Assembly: GCF_000012965.1 (NCBI RefSeq) | Contig: NC_007575.1 | Location: 2,046,001-2,110,000 of the forward strand | Direction: 5' to 3' | Source of the DNA: Sulfurimonas denitrificans DSM 1251 | GTDB lineage: Bacteria; Campylobacterota; Campylobacteria; Campylobacterales; Sulfurimonadaceae | Length of the DNA: 64,000 bases | Part shown: positions 53,986 through 63,698 of the stretch, piece by piece | How positions within the stretch are numbered: the first letter of the stretch is position 1 | How the letters are laid out: each line of letters starts with the position of its first letter | The notes under the pieces: model-generated | Told to the model about the DNA's origin: nothing | The model's input: only the letters and a program-made list of their open reading frames with translations | Databases searched by the model: none | Made by a program: the position numbers and the translations under genes

Positions 53986-55245
53986 ATGGCGCAAACTATA
54001 ACTGAAAAAATATTTTCACAGCATGTTGGAAGAGCAGTTTTTGCAGGGGAGATTATCCGCTGCAATATAGACATGGTAATCGGGAATGATATTACAACTC
54101 CAATCTCTATAAAAGCTTTTGAAGATAGCGGTGCTACAAAACTTGCAAATCCTGATGGTTTTTCTATCGTCCTTGATCACTTTATTCCAGCAAAAGATAT
54201 AGCAAGCGCAAATCAGGCGAGAATCAGCCGTGATTTTGCAAAAAAATACTCTCTTAAAAACTTTTTTGATGAAAAAGATATGGGGATTGAACACGCACTT
54301 CTTCCAGAAAAAGGTCTCGTTGTCCCTGGAGATGTCATCATCGGTGCAGACAGCCATACGTGTACTCATGGTGCACTCGGGGCATTCTCCACTGGTATGG
54401 GGTCAACTGACCTAGCATTTGCCATGATTACTGGGGGAAACTGGTTTAAAGTTCCAGAGTCTATCAAAGTAAACCTAAGCGGAAAGCCATCAAAATATAC
54501 AACTGGCAAAGATATTATTCTAGAGATTATCCGCTTAATCGGTGTTGATGGCGCCCTTTATAAAACATTGGAGTTCACTGGAAGCACAATTGAGCATCTT
54601 AGTATTGATGATAGATTTTCAATGTGCAACATGGCGATTGAAGCTGGCGCAAAGAGCGGAATAGTTGCTTATGATGAGACAACTAAAGCATTTTTAGCTG
54701 ATAAAAACTTAGCAAGAGAACCTCGTATCCACTACTCAGATGCTGATGCTTCTTATGTTCAAATATTAAATATAGATGTTGCTTCGCTTGACCCAGTTAT
54801 CGCTTATCCATTCTTGCCATCAAATGGGCACAGCGTTGTTCAAGCTCAAAAAGACAATATTAAAATAGATCAAGCCTTCATTGGAAGCTGCACAAACGGA
54901 AGACTAAGTGATCTTAAAGTTGCTGCAGAAATTTTAAAAGGCAAAAGAGTACATCCCGATGTTCGTCTTATAGTAACTCCTGGAACGCAGATGATATTAA
55001 GAGAAGCAAACAAACTCGGCTACATTGACATAATTGTAGATGCTGGTGGTGTTGTGAGTAACCCTACATGTGGAGCTTGTCTTGGTGGGTATATGGGGAT
55101 TTTAGGAGATAATGAAGTTGCTATCTCAACAACAAATCGTAATTTTGTAGGCAGAATGGGCTCAAGAAGTTCAAAAGTATATCTGGCAAATTCAGCTGTT
55201 GCAGCAATCTCTGCGATAAAAGGTTACATTACAGACCCAAGATAA
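53986..55245 (+). CDS. leuC: 3-isopropylmalate dehydratase large subunit
   Basis: This protein has about 419 residues and isomerises isopropylmalate in leucine synthesis. ADSHTCTHGALGAFSTGMGST, GSCTNGRLSDL and TCGACLGGYMG provide the three Cys of the 4Fe-4S cluster. The size fits the short archaeal/bacterial type (HACN-like) rather than the 466-residue E. coli enzyme. I use the ATG at 53986, which has an AAAGG ribosome binding site. A TTG six codons upstream is in frame, but would include that site. leuD is not adjacent. Homoaconitase-like activity is the alternative. Confidence 0.9.
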   Translation: MAQTITEKIFSQHVGRAVFAGEIIRCNIDMVIGNDITTPISIKAFEDSGATKLANPDGFSIVLDHFIPAKDIASANQARISRDFAKKYSLKNFFDEKDMGIEHALLPEKGLVVPGDVIIGADSHTCTHGALGAFSTGMGSTDLAFAMITGGNWFKVPESIKVNLSGKPSKYTTGKDIILEIIRLIGVDGALYKTLEFTGSTIEHLSIDDRFSMCNMAIEAGAKSGIVAYDETTKAFLADKNLAREPRIHYSDADASYVQILNIDVASLDPVIAYPFLPSNGHSVVQAQKDNIKIDQAFIGSCTNGRLSDLKVAAEILKGKRVHPDVRLIVTPGTQMILREANKLGYIDIIVDAGGVVSNPTCGACLGGYMGILGDNEVAISTTNRNFVGRMGSRSSKVYLANSAVAAISAIKGYITDPR

Positions 55246-55330
55246 TTAAATAGGTTATATAATTTGGTACCACTCCATTGCTTTAAGGGTACCTCTGTTA
55301 CAATTCCAAAAACGTAAAGGAAGCAAAAAA

Positions 55331-56377
55331 ATGAGAAAATTACTACTTATCCCAGCCCTTCTATTAGGCACTGCTGTTGTTGCACAAGAGTACAATTATG
55401 AGATTACACCTGTAATTGGAACAATGATTCCTGAGGGAAATTTAAAGTTAGACAACCAATTTTTAACTGGTGTAGAACTTCAATATAATGGTTTTGATGC
55501 TTTAATCAAGCCTGAACTAAGTTTCCTTTTCACAAACAATGCTGATTATAAAAACTCTAATATCACTACAGATATTTACCGTATAGCTCTAAATGGTGTT
55601 TATGAGTACAAATCAAACTCTCTCTTTACTCCATTAGCAAAAGTTGGTGTTGGATATGAGGCACTTGAAAATAACTTTGCAGGCAATAGAGATAGCGTAT
55701 TTTTTGATGCTGGTGTTGGTGCAAAAGTTGCATTGGCAGAAAATATAGCTTTAAAACTTGAAGCTGTTTATATGTTAAAAAACAACAATGCTAGATGGGA
55801 TAACAATTTAGCACTTCTTGCTGGTGTAAATTTTGCATTTGGACCAAAAGCTCAACCAGTTGTAGCTCCAGAGCCAGTTGCAGCACCTGCTCCTAAACCA
55901 GTACCTGCGCCAGCTGTAGTTCCAGCACCTGCTCCAAAACCTGTTGATGGCGATGATGATAAAGATGGTGTACTTAACTCAATAGACAAGTGCCCAAAAA
56001 CACCTATTGGACATAAAGTTGACAAAGATGGCTGTTCAGTTCTTGTTGACCTTCATATTAACTTTGACACAGCTTCTTATAAAGTTGATAATGCTTCAAT
56101 GCCAAAAGTAAAAGAGTTTGCGGAGTTCTTAAAAGATATGCCAAATTATAATGCAAAAATTGTTGGTCATACTGATAGCGTTGGAAGCGATAAAGACAAC
56201 CAAAAATTATCAGAAAATAGAGCAAATTCAGTTAAGACTCTTATCGTAAAAGAGGGTATTGATACTAAAAGAATTACAACTGAGGGCAAAGGAGAAAAAT
56301 CTCCTATCGCTACAAATGATACTAAAGAGGGCAAAGCTCAAAACAGAAGAATAGAAGCAGAGTTAATTAAAAAATAA
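55331..56377 (+). CDS. OmpA-family outer-membrane protein with calcium-type repeats
   Basis: This 348-residue protein has a signal peptide (residues about 1-19), an eight-strand-like beta-barrel domain (about 20-175), a Pro/Ala linker ([17 protein letters not shown]), and a thrombospondin type 3-like segment, [22 protein letters not shown]-terminal OmpA/MotB domain follows with [33 protein letters not shown] and NRRIEAEL. The last domain binds peptidoglycan. It is an abundant porin-like structural protein of the outer membrane. An AAAGGAAG ribosome binding site fits. It overlaps the mobA start (TAATG). Confidence 0.92.
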
Positions 56378-56958
56378 TGCTCTTTGACACCCCTTGCATT
56401 ATTTTTGCAGGTGGCAAATCGAGCCGAATGGGAGAAGACAAAGCTCTTCTTCCTTTTGGCTCATATGACACTCTAGTGGAATTTCAACTTTATCATCTTA
56501 GTAAAATATTCAAAACTGTATATATCTCATGTAAAGAAAAATCAAAATTTAACTTTGAAGCTGCCTTTATAGAAGATATTAAAACTCTACCTCTTTATGC
56601 TCCTACTGCTGGATTTATATCTGTTTATAACCATTTAAAATCAGATAATTTTTTTGCCATAAGTGTTGACACTCCTTTTATCACTCGCTCTATTATAGAA
56701 AAGTTATTACATGTAGATAAAAATACACACGATGCCACAATTGCTAAAGTGAATGGATTAATACAACCAATGTGTGGAGTTTACCACCGCTCTTTGAGTG
56801 AAAAATTCTCTCAAATGCTCCAAAATAACAGTCATAAACTGGGCTATTTACTAAAAAATTCAAATACTTTTTATGTAGAATTTGAAGATGAAAAATCTTT
56901 TTTTAATCTAAATCATCCTCACGAATACCAAGAAGCGCTTGCTCTTTTAAACTCTTAA
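56377..56958 (+). CDS. mobA: Molybdenum cofactor guanylyltransferase
   Basis: This 193-residue protein starts [20 protein letters not shown], the GTP-binding G-G-x-S-x-R-M-G-x-D-K motif of Mob[16 protein letters not shown] and a conserved C-G-V-Y-H-R follow. It attaches GMP to molybdopterin to make MGD for DMSO-reductase-family enzymes such as nitrate reductases. The length is normal. It starts on the last base of the OmpA-like gene's stop. The closely following moaC (71 bases) supports a cofactor role. Plain nucleotidyltransferases such as CTP-specific forms are less likely. Confidence 0.88.
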
Positions 56959-57029
56959 ATCTCAAAGAGTTATTTATCAACTATTTGATATAATATTTAC
57001 TTAAGCAAATTATAAAAAAATGAGAAAAT

Positions 57030-57500
57030 ATGAAATTAACACACTTAGATGAGAAAGATAGACCAAAAATGGTTGATGTCTCAGACAAAGAACAAACTAC
57101 TAGAGTCGCAGTTGCTAGTGGCATTATTGAGATGAGCCAAGATGCTTATGATGCTATTGTAACTCAAAAAACGAAAAAGGGTCCAGTTCTTCAAACAGCG
57201 GTAATTGCGGCGATAATGGGGAGTAAAAAGACAAGTGAGTTGATTCCTATGTGTCATCCTATAAATTTAAGCGGCATTAATTGTGATGTAGAAGAGTTGC
57301 CAGAACTTCCAGGATTTAAACTTAGTGTAACTGCAAAATTAACAGGTCAAACTGGAGTAGAAATGGAAGCGTTAACGGGGACAAGCATAGGACTTTTAAC
57401 AATTTATGACATGGTAAAAGCGATAGACAAAGGGATGGTTATACGTAATATTCAACTAGAGGAAAAAGCAGGAGGAAAAAGTGGAGATTTTAAACGCTAG
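57030..57500 (+). CDS. moaC: Cyclic pyranopterin monophosphate synthase accessory protein
   Basis: This 156-residue protein has the typical MoaC motifs: [18 protein letters not shown] near the start, [19 protein letters not shown] for the substrate pocket, and [27 protein letters not shown]. MoaC acts with MoaA to convert the GTP-derived intermediate to cyclic pyranopterin monophosphate, the first molybdopterin step. The C-terminus [13 protein letters not shown] is complete. It overlaps the next gene by 20 bases, so they are cotranscribed. moaA is not in the window. Confidence 0.96.
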
Positions 57501-57750
57501 AGATGAAAAACTCTCTCTTGAGTATCCATGCGACTGGTCATATAAACTAATTGCTAGTGAAGTAGAAGCTCTAAAACAAGCCATTAGAGATGTTATTGAT
57601 GAGAGAGAACATAAGCTCTCTCACTCAAAAAACTCTAAAGGCGGTAAATATGTAAGCATGAATTTAGATATGCTTGTTCACAATGAAGATGACAGAAATT
57701 TCATCTATGAAGCCTTAAAGGCACATCAAAATATAAAAATGGTACTTTAA
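57481..57750 (+). CDS. DUF493 (YbeD-like) protein
   Basis: This 89-residue protein contains [20 protein letters not shown] and a final H-Q-N-I-K-M-V-L. The C-terminal half has [25 protein letters not shown], the pattern of the DUF493 family (E. coli YbeD, an ACT-like fold). It starts with a GTG at 57481 inside the moaC C-terminus, and an AGGAGG ribosome binding site within moaC lies just upstream, which supports that start. YbeD was suggested to bind lipoate-related partners but has no established function. It is followed by the 323-residue gene after 12 bases. Confidence 0.82.
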
Positions 57751-57762
57751 AAGGAGTCTAAA

Positions 57763-58734
57763 ATGGGTTTGAGTGAATTGAAAAATATAGAGTTTAACAA
57801 ATTAAATCTGCATGAAGTTAAAGAAACAATACAACATGTAATAGATACAAAAACGAAAAATCTGCATGACGCTCTCGCAGAGCTTCTTTTGCAAAAAGAG
57901 CTTCTTGAGAAGAGTATTCAAAAGAAACATAGTGAACTACAAGAGGCAAAATATGCTATTTTTAATGAGGTAGAGTCGATGATAGACAAAAATGATGTGC
58001 AAACTCTATCTAAACTTCATCAAGCCAAACTTCAATCAATTGACCTTTTTGATATTTTAAGTGAAACTGTCGAGGGCGCAATTATTACAGCACTAGAGGA
58101 GTCAAAAGATTCTGAAGCAAAAAATATGATTGAAGAGATTATCAGAGAGCTTACATTTCAAACTATTAAAGAGGGAACACTAAACACTATAAGAGTAAGA
58201 AAAATCCTCTCAACCATACTTCACTCAAGCATAGATATAGCAGAGGCTTCTCCAAATCTCTCCGAAGATATCTTGGATGCAACTCTAAGAGGCATGAGAG
58301 CTGGACTCTTTGAGTCTATAGATAGATTTAAGAAGAGACTTGCCTTTATGCCACTTGAAGCAAAACATATACTAATAGAAGACTATGATACTATTATGGA
58401 GGATTTAAATCAGACCGATACGCTCTTTTTACAAGTTGTTCAGACACAAGCAAATGAGAGCAGTTTGGCTATTAGAAAAATTCTACTTGAGCTTAACAAA
58501 AAAATGCATTATGATCTTGAAGAGCTAATCTATATCTCAAAAGAGACCGCACAAGTTATGAAAGAGAGATTTTCCCAACTTGCAAAAAAAGCTGTTAAAA
58601 GAGCTGATTCTGCCCTAAAATCAGAAACGGCAAAAGAGGCAAAAAGAATGGGAATCCAAGCTTGGGGAGTTGCAAAAACAGCTCTTAGCAGTGCCATCAA
58701 AACAGCTAAAAGCAAGATAGAGCCTAAAGAGTAA
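57763..58734 (+). CDS. Unknown long helical protein
   Basis: This 323-residue protein has almost entirely helical composition, rich in Glu, Lys, Leu and Ile, with heptad-like segments (HDALAELLLQKELLEKSIQK, ILSETVEGAIITALEESKD). There is no signal peptide or cysteine. The C-terminal 60 residues are Lys/Ala-rich (KKAVKRADSALKSETAKEAK) and look DNA- or membrane-surface-binding, like apolipoprotein-type repeats. I recall similar proteins in DUF6781 only faintly, so I give no name. An AAAAGGAG ribosome binding site precedes the ATG. A short hairpin AGAGTA-ATC-TACTCT follows the stop. Confidence 0.7.
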   Translation: MGLSELKNIEFNKLNLHEVKETIQHVIDTKTKNLHDALAELLLQKELLEKSIQKKHSELQEAKYAIFNEVESMIDKNDVQTLSKLHQAKLQSIDLFDILSETVEGAIITALEESKDSEAKNMIEEIIRELTFQTIKEGTLNTIRVRKILSTILHSSIDIAEASPNLSEDILDATLRGMRAGLFESIDRFKKRLAFMPLEAKHILIEDYDTIMEDLNQTDTLFLQVVQTQANESSLAIRKILLELNKKMHYDLEELIYISKETAQVMKERFSQLAKKAVKRADSALKSETAKEAKRMGIQAWGVAKTALSSAIKTAKSKIEPKE

Positions 58735-58788
58735 TCTACTCTATTTGCTCTTTATAACTTACTATTTGAATTATCTAAGGTGATTATG

Positions 58789-59865
58789 TTACTTCTTATA
58801 ATAAGTTAAAACTCCACTCATCTCAGAGCCCATATTTAAAAGAAGCATATCAGCAATAACTAATGCCGCCATAGCTTCACATACTATCGTTCCACGAATT
58901 GCAACACATGGATCATGACGACCTTTTAGCGAAAAATCAACCTCTTCATCTCTACATGTAATAGTTTGTTGCTCTTTGAAAATTGATGGCGTTGGTTTAA
59001 AGTAAACATTCATAACAATATCTTCGCCATTGCTAATTCCGCCAAGTATCCCGCCTGAGTGGTTTGTTACAAAGCCATCTGCTCTTATAGCGTCATTGTT
59101 TATAGAACCTTTAAGGGAAGCGCTTAGTATGCCATCTCCAATCTCAACAGCTTTTACCGCATTTATACCCATCATAGCATCTGCCAAGACAGCATCCATT
59201 TTATAGTATAGCGGTTGCCCAAGCCCAACTGGAACACCTTTAATGAGAACCCTTGAAACTCCCCCAACTGAATCATGTTCATTTTTAGCCCTTAAAATCG
59301 CCTCTTTTTGTGCCTCTTCTTTGGTAGAGTCAAGTGCATAGATTATGCTTTTTTTTGCTGATTCATAGTCAAACTCTAGTGACTTTATCCCATCAACTTC
59401 ACAAATCCCGCTTTGCACTTCAATGCCTAACTCTTTGAGCATAAGTTTTGCAACAGCCCCACCAGCAACCCTTGCAGCTGTCTCTCTAGCAGAACTTCGC
59501 CCTCCTCCTCGATAATCTCGCAAACCATATTTGTGAAAATAGGTAAAATCAGCATGTCCAGGACGAAATATATCTTTTATATTTGAGTAGTCTTTAGATT
59601 TTTGGTTTGTGTTATAAATTATCATTGCTATTGGTGTTCCAGTACTTTTGCCCTCAAAAACACCGCTTAATATCTCAACTTTGTCATCCTCTTTTCTTGC
59701 TGTTTCAAACTCACTCTTGCCAGGTTTTCTTCTATCTAGCTCAGCTTGAATAAACTCTTCATCTATTAAAAGACCTGCTGGAACACCATCTAAGAGGCAT
59801 CCAATAGCTACTCCATGAGACTCTCCAAAAGTACTAATTTTAAATTTTATTCCAAAACTATTCAC
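58789..59865 (-). CDS. aroC: Chorismate synthase
   Basis: This 358-residue enzyme makes chorismate from EPSP using reduced FMN. STFGESHGVAIGCLLDGVPAG is the first signature and DYRGGGRSSARETAARVAGG the second, with NHSGGILGGISNGEDIVMNV near residue 250. The final RHDPCVAIRGTIV and the C-terminus are intact. It starts with GTG at 59865, in a TAGTG overlap with the rnc stop, so the two are coupled. The aroC-rnc-rnhA order is conserved in Campylobacter. The length is normal. Confidence 0.97.
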   Translation of the reverse strand: MNSFGIKFKISTFGESHGVAIGCLLDGVPAGLLIDEEFIQAELDRRKPGKSEFETARKEDDKVEILSGVFEGKSTGTPIAMIIYNTNQKSKDYSNIKDIFRPGHADFTYFHKYGLRDYRGGGRSSARETAARVAGGAVAKLMLKELGIEVQSGICEVDGIKSLEFDYESAKKSIIYALDSTKEEAQKEAILRAKNEHDSVGGVSRVLIKGVPVGLGQPLYYKMDAVLADAMMGINAVKAVEIGDGILSASLKGSINNDAIRADGFVTNHSGGILGGISNGEDIVMNVYFKPTPSIFKEQQTITCRDEEVDFSLKGRHDPCVAIRGTIVCEAMAALVIADMLLLNMGSEMSGVLTYYKK

Positions 59866-60545
59866 TACACATCTCCCTTTAGTATCTTCACCGCCATCTC
59901 TGCGGCTTCTTGTTGAGCTATTTTTTTGCTCTTACCAATGGCTCTTGCGTACTCTTTGCCCTCAATAATTACCGCAACTTCAAACTCTTTTTTATGATCA
60001 GGTCCACGGCTTGCAACTACTATATATTCTGGAGTCTCACCAAATCTAGCTTGTGTTAGCTCTTGAAGAGTTGTTTTATAATCTCTAAAGAGAGAGTCTA
60101 GTGAAATCTCCTGATAGTTCCTCTCAATTATCCCTATGGCTATAGGTTTTACAATATCAAGTCCTGATTCAAGATATATGGCTCCAATCATAGCCTCAAA
60201 AGCGTTTGATAAAAGTGATGCTTTCTCTCTTCCGCCATTATTCTCTTCTGCGTTTGAGAGGTAGATATACTCACCTAAATTAATAGATCTAGCCAGTCTC
60301 TCAAAGCCATCTTCATTTACAAGAGCAGCTCTTATCTTCGAGAGTGTTCCCTCATCAGAAGATGCAAATTTAAAAAAAAGATACTCTCCTACTATCAAAT
60401 CCAAAACAGCGTCACCTAAAAATTCTAGTCGCTCATTATCGTAGGGCTGTTTGTGACTCTTATGTGTCAGCGCTTCGATAATGAGCTTCTGGTTTTTAAA
60501 CTTATATCCCAAAATCTCTTCTAATGCCTCTATGTTTTTACTCAT
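59865..60545 (-). CDS. rnc: Ribonuclease III
   Basis: This 226-residue protein has the RNase III domain (about residues 1-150) with the signature [20 protein letters not shown] near residue 36 and the second conserved acidic pair in [18 protein letters not shown]-terminal double-stranded RNA-binding domain (about 152-222) follows, with [17 protein letters not shown] and [19 protein letters not shown]. It cuts double-stranded RNA in rRNA and mRNA processing. The catalytic Glu/Asp residues are all present. It overlaps rnhA by 4 bases. Confidence 0.96.
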   Translation of the reverse strand: MSKNIEALEEILGYKFKNQKLIIEALTHKSHKQPYDNERLEFLGDAVLDLIVGEYLFFKFASSDEGTLSKIRAALVNEDGFERLARSINLGEYIYLSNAEENNGGREKASLLSNAFEAMIGAIYLESGLDIVKPIAIGIIERNYQEISLDSLFRDYKTTLQELTQARFGETPEYIVVASRGPDHKKEFEVAVIIEGKEYARAIGKSKKIAQQEAAEMAVKILKGDV

Positions 60546-60973
60546 TTTTTTGCCTCTTTAATTTTTAGAGCTTCATTTTTTGCCAAAATATCGCATCTCT
60601 CATTTTCAACATGCCCATCATGCCCTCTAACCCATATCGCATTTATCTTATGACCTTTTGATACTGCTATATACTCTCTCCACAAATCTGGATTTTTTAT
60701 ATTTTTAAAATCTTTTTTTATCCAACTTCCAAGCCACTCATTTATACCCTTTACAACATAAGAGGAGTCTGATACTATATCAACAGCACATGGCTCTCTT
60801 AGCGCCCTTAAACCCTCAATAACTCCCAATAGCTCCATTCTATTGTTTGTTGTATGCTCCTCTGCTCCAGAGATTTCTCTCTCTTTGTCTCCAAAGCGTA
60901 AAATTACACCATACCCTCCAGGACCAGGGTTTCCAAGTGCGCTTCCATCACTGAAAAGAGTTATTTTCTTCAC
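60542..60973 (-). CDS. rnhA: Ribonuclease HI
   Basis: This 143-residue protein has the four acidic RNase H residues: Asp in [17 protein letters not shown], Glu in [12 protein letters not shown], Asp in [13 protein letters not shown], and a final Asp in [15 protein letters not shown], which also includes the His loop. The handle region with W-I-K-K is present. It removes RNA from RNA-DNA hybrids. The start is a GTG at 60973. It overlaps the TPR gene by 26 bases at the start and rnc at the end, so it is part of a tightly packed operon. Confidence 0.96.
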   Translation of the reverse strand: MKKITLFSDGSALGNPGPGGYGVILRFGDKEREISGAEEHTTNNRMELLGVIEGLRALREPCAVDIVSDSSYVVKGINEWLGSWIKKDFKNIKNPDLWREYIAVSKGHKINAIWVRGHDGHVENERCDILAKNEALKIKEAKK

Positions 60974-61994
60974 TAAAATCCTTATGATAATCTTTAACTA
61001 GAGATAGTTCTGCTCTTGAGGTGCCTATTGTATGACAGTTGCTGCAACGATGAAATGCAAAAGGAAAAACAATCTTACAGCTGTTGCAGATATATTCAAA
61101 TCCAAGAGTTGCATCTGCTCTTTGCTCAAGATTTATCAAAATATTAAGCTCAAAAACAGAACTTGAAGTTGCCTCTTTTATGTACCCTTTTGCACTATAT
61201 AGCTCTTTTAAAAACCCATTTTGCATAATGATATTAAAATCCAAATCTTTTTTCTCTACACTCCATAAAATATCAATAAGCAACTCACTCTTTGAAGCAT
61301 CAAAATTTTTCCACGCAACTTTAGGATTTACCCTAAATAGATACTCAAATATAAGATATGCGAGAAGATTCGAACTCTTATATATCTTAAGCAGCGCATC
61401 TACTTTTTCATCAGTTCCTAGCTTTAAAGAGTTTAAAATAAGAAGAATATTAAGATATGTACTCTCTAATAAAACATCTTTTTTAAGCTCTTCAAGAGGC
61501 TCTAAAACTTCTATCGCCTCTTTGTAGTTTCTCATCTGTTCATATACTAAAATCAGATAATTTAACGCTTGAGGAGTTCGTGGATTTGTCTTTAGAATTT
61601 CCAGAAATATAACTCTTGCACGCTCTAAAAATCCAGCTTTGAAGTAAGTTTTACCAAGAAGAAAAAGTGTCTCTCTATAGTTTGCTTTATCACCTACTTT
61701 TAGAAGTTCTGCGTATATTTCTATACACTTTTCATAATTGCCACTTTTTGCATAAGAATTTGCTAGTAAAAACCAAGATTTCTCAGAGAGTTCACCTTTT
61801 GTTATAAGCACTTTTAGCTCATTTTGAGAGGGCAGAGAGTGAAACTGTTTTAAAAAATTGTCTAAGTGCTTATAATCCTCTTTTTTCTTATACTTATTAA
61901 ACCAGTAAGAGAAAAAAGTTACAACAAAAACCAGAACAAAAAAGATTATTATCCCAAAAAGCGGGTCTTTTGACTCTATAAAAAAAGCATCCAT
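60948..61994 (-). CDS. Membrane-anchored TPR protein with a zinc-ribbon end (LapB-like layout)
   Basis: This 348-residue protein has an N-terminal membrane helix (about residues 12-34), a TPR array of about 220 residues (GNYEKCIEIYAELLKVGDKA, YRETLFLLGKTYFKAG, TPQALNYLILVYEQMRNYKE) and a C-terminal pair of CxxC motifs (CNSCKIVFPFAFHRCSNCH) forming a rubredoxin-like zinc ribbon. The same layout as LapB/YciM suggests a scaffold for envelope synthesis or proteolysis, but the sequence match to LapB is not strong. It precedes rnhA, as in Campylobacter. It starts one base from the 155-residue gene. Confidence 0.8.
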   Translation of the reverse strand: MDAFFIESKDPLFGIIIFFVLVFVVTFFSYWFNKYKKKEDYKHLDNFLKQFHSLPSQNELKVLITKGELSEKSWFLLANSYAKSGNYEKCIEIYAELLKVGDKANYRETLFLLGKTYFKAGFLERARVIFLEILKTNPRTPQALNYLILVYEQMRNYKEAIEVLEPLEELKKDVLLESTYLNILLILNSLKLGTDEKVDALLKIYKSSNLLAYLIFEYLFRVNPKVAWKNFDASKSELLIDILWSVEKKDLDFNIIMQNGFLKELYSAKGYIKEATSSSVFELNILINLEQRADATLGFEYICNSCKIVFPFAFHRCSNCHTIGTSRAELSLVKDYHKDFSEENNSFQ

Positions 61995-62461
61995 CAGTTG
62001 TAAACCACTATGCCATAATCATTTTTTAGATTGTAAAATGTACACTCAGGACCGATGTCAAGATCTTTTATCTTTGCAAGTTGAATTATTGAATCTTTAT
62101 TTACTTTTATGCCAAACTCTGTGAAGAATTTTTTAATATTTACAAACTTTACATCTTCTACAAATTTATATTCAAACTCTTTGTGTAGTCTCATCTTCTC
62201 GTATGAGAAGAGATGTTCACTTACATGTAACTGATCTGAAGCGTACTTAATTGGAAGATGCCCAGACAAATCTGTCAATATATTTTCAATATGTTCATAC
62301 TTTTGCGGAAGAGTTCTTTTTTGGATAAAAAGGTATTTATTGTTTAGTTTTAGATTTGGAGTATTTTTCCAATATCTGTAAGTAGGATTTGAGAGCCCTA
62401 ACTTTGAAGAGACTTCTCTCCAGAGCCAGTAAGAGTTGAGTTTGCTTGGCAGATGTGACAC
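61994..62461 (-). CDS. Unknown soluble protein upstream of the TPR gene
   Basis: This 155-residue protein is not recognised. It starts from GTG at 62461 with an upstream GGAG. The first 60 residues (LNSYWLWREVSSKLGLSNPTYRYWKNTP) may be a helix-turn-helix or winged helix. The residues near 90-130 alternate helices and strands. There is one Cys near the C-terminus. It ends one base from the TPR gene and is likely its cotranscribed neighbour. I cannot give a function. A DNA- or peptidoglycan-binding role would be conjecture. Confidence 0.6.
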   Translation of the reverse strand: MSHLPSKLNSYWLWREVSSKLGLSNPTYRYWKNTPNLKLNNKYLFIQKRTLPQKYEHIENILTDLSGHLPIKYASDQLHVSEHLFSYEKMRLHKEFEYKFVEDVKFVNIKKFFTEFGIKVNKDSIIQLAKIKDLDIGPECTFYNLKNDYGIVVYN

Positions 62462-62531
62462 TCTTAGGCTCCTTTATTAGAGATTATAATTTTAATTTAT
62501 TATATACTTTTTTAGTTAAAAAGAGTAGTCA

Positions 62532-63578
62532 TTAAAATACTGCAACAACCCACTTTGTTATAAAGTATCCGCCAACCATAAGCCAAGCAAACATTAAGCC
62601 CGCTGTGTAGATAGGAGCTAAACCAAGCCCTTTGAATTTTGCAAAAATAGTTCCCATTCCAAGTGCGGTCATTGCCATTGTAAGTAAAAAGGTATCTATT
62701 TCGTTGATAATATCTACAATATTTTGAGGAACAACTCCAAGTGAGTTAAATCCCGCCATACCTATAAAGTAAACCGCAAACCAAGGGATAACAAGTTTAA
62801 CTGTGCTAGCCTCTCCTCCGCTTCTCTTAGCACTAAAAGAGAGGTAAATTCCTAAGATGATAAGCATTGGAGCTATCATAATAACTCTTGTCATCTTAAC
62901 GATAACTGCCGAGTTTGCCATCTCTGCACTTGCATTTAATATTGAAGCTGGAACCGCAACAACTTGAGCTACCTCATGTATTGTTCCTCCAACATAAATA
63001 CCAAACTCTTTAGCATCCATATCGAAAAAGCCTACATTATAGAGTGCTGGATATAAAAACATAGCTATTGTTCCAAAAAGAACAACCATAGAAACCGCAA
63101 CTGCTGTTTTATGCTCTTCTGCTTTTAGTACAGGCTCTGTTGCTAAAACCGCTGCAGCCCCACATACTGAAGCTCCTGCAGCACTTAACATTGAAGTGTC
63201 TCTATCCATTTTAAAGAGCCTTTGCCCTGCCCATGTTCCGAGTACAAAAGTTGTTGAGAGCATAATTAAAGAGACCATGAACCCCTCAACTCCGACCTCA
63301 GCAATCTGCTGGAAAGTAATACGAAAACCATAAAAAACTATAGCAAATCTAAGTATCTTCTTACCACTAAATGTGATACCGCTGCCCCACGCTTTTGGAG
63401 TGTTGTTATGCAGAGTATTTGCATAAAATATACCGATAACTATACCGATAACAAGAGGTGAGATTCCAAGAGATTTAACAAACGAAATATCAGCAATCAT
63501 AGTAGCCGCAGCTGCAAAAATTGCAACAAAGATTACCCCGTTTATCGTGCCCTTTCTATTCGTTGGTGAAAATGCCAT
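62532..63578 (-). CDS. YeiH-family putative sulfate exporter (PSE)
   Basis: This 348-residue protein has about ten hydrophobic helices. LGISPLVIGIVIGIFYANTL near residue 33, ASVCGAAAVLATEPVLKAE near 140 and YVGGTIHEVAQVVAVPASIL near 200 are typical of the YeiH/UPF0324 family. The role is assumed from a distant sulfate-exporter link (PSE). In a sulfur oxidiser it may export sulfate, but that is inference from metabolism. A GGAGCC ribosome binding site precedes the ATG. The gene is single, with AT-rich flanks. Confidence 0.85.
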   Translation of the reverse strand: MAFSPTNRKGTINGVIFVAIFAAAATMIADISFVKSLGISPLVIGIVIGIFYANTLHNNTPKAWGSGITFSGKKILRFAIVFYGFRITFQQIAEVGVEGFMVSLIMLSTTFVLGTWAGQRLFKMDRDTSMLSAAGASVCGAAAVLATEPVLKAEEHKTAVAVSMVVLFGTIAMFLYPALYNVGFFDMDAKEFGIYVGGTIHEVAQVVAVPASILNASAEMANSAVIVKMTRVIMIAPMLIILGIYLSFSAKRSGGEASTVKLVIPWFAVYFIGMAGFNSLGVVPQNIVDIINEIDTFLLTMAMTALGMGTIFAKFKGLGLAPIYTAGLMFAWLMVGGYFITKWVVAVF

Positions 63579-63664
63579 TTTGGCTCCTTATCTTAAAAAA
63601 AAAGACGCAATTGTAACAAAAAAAATTATAAAAACCCTATCTACTTTTAGTATATAATTTATTT

Positions 63665-63698
63665 TAATCTCTATTTTATCTCTATCTTATCTCTATCT
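63665..63698. repeat. Short tandem repeat, 11-base unit
   Basis: Two exact copies of TATCTCTATCT (63677-63687 and 63688-63698) are preceded by a diverged copy (TAATCTCTATTT). The array spans the stop codon of the DUF748-like gene. The unit is not a multiple of three, so gain or loss of a copy would change the C-terminal end of the protein. Confidence 0.6.

Noticed and set aside
55264-55300. Two GGTACC words between leuC and the OmpA-like gene as a hairpin
   Set aside because: The stem is only six bases with a loop of 16 and no T run, so it is a weak case for a terminator.
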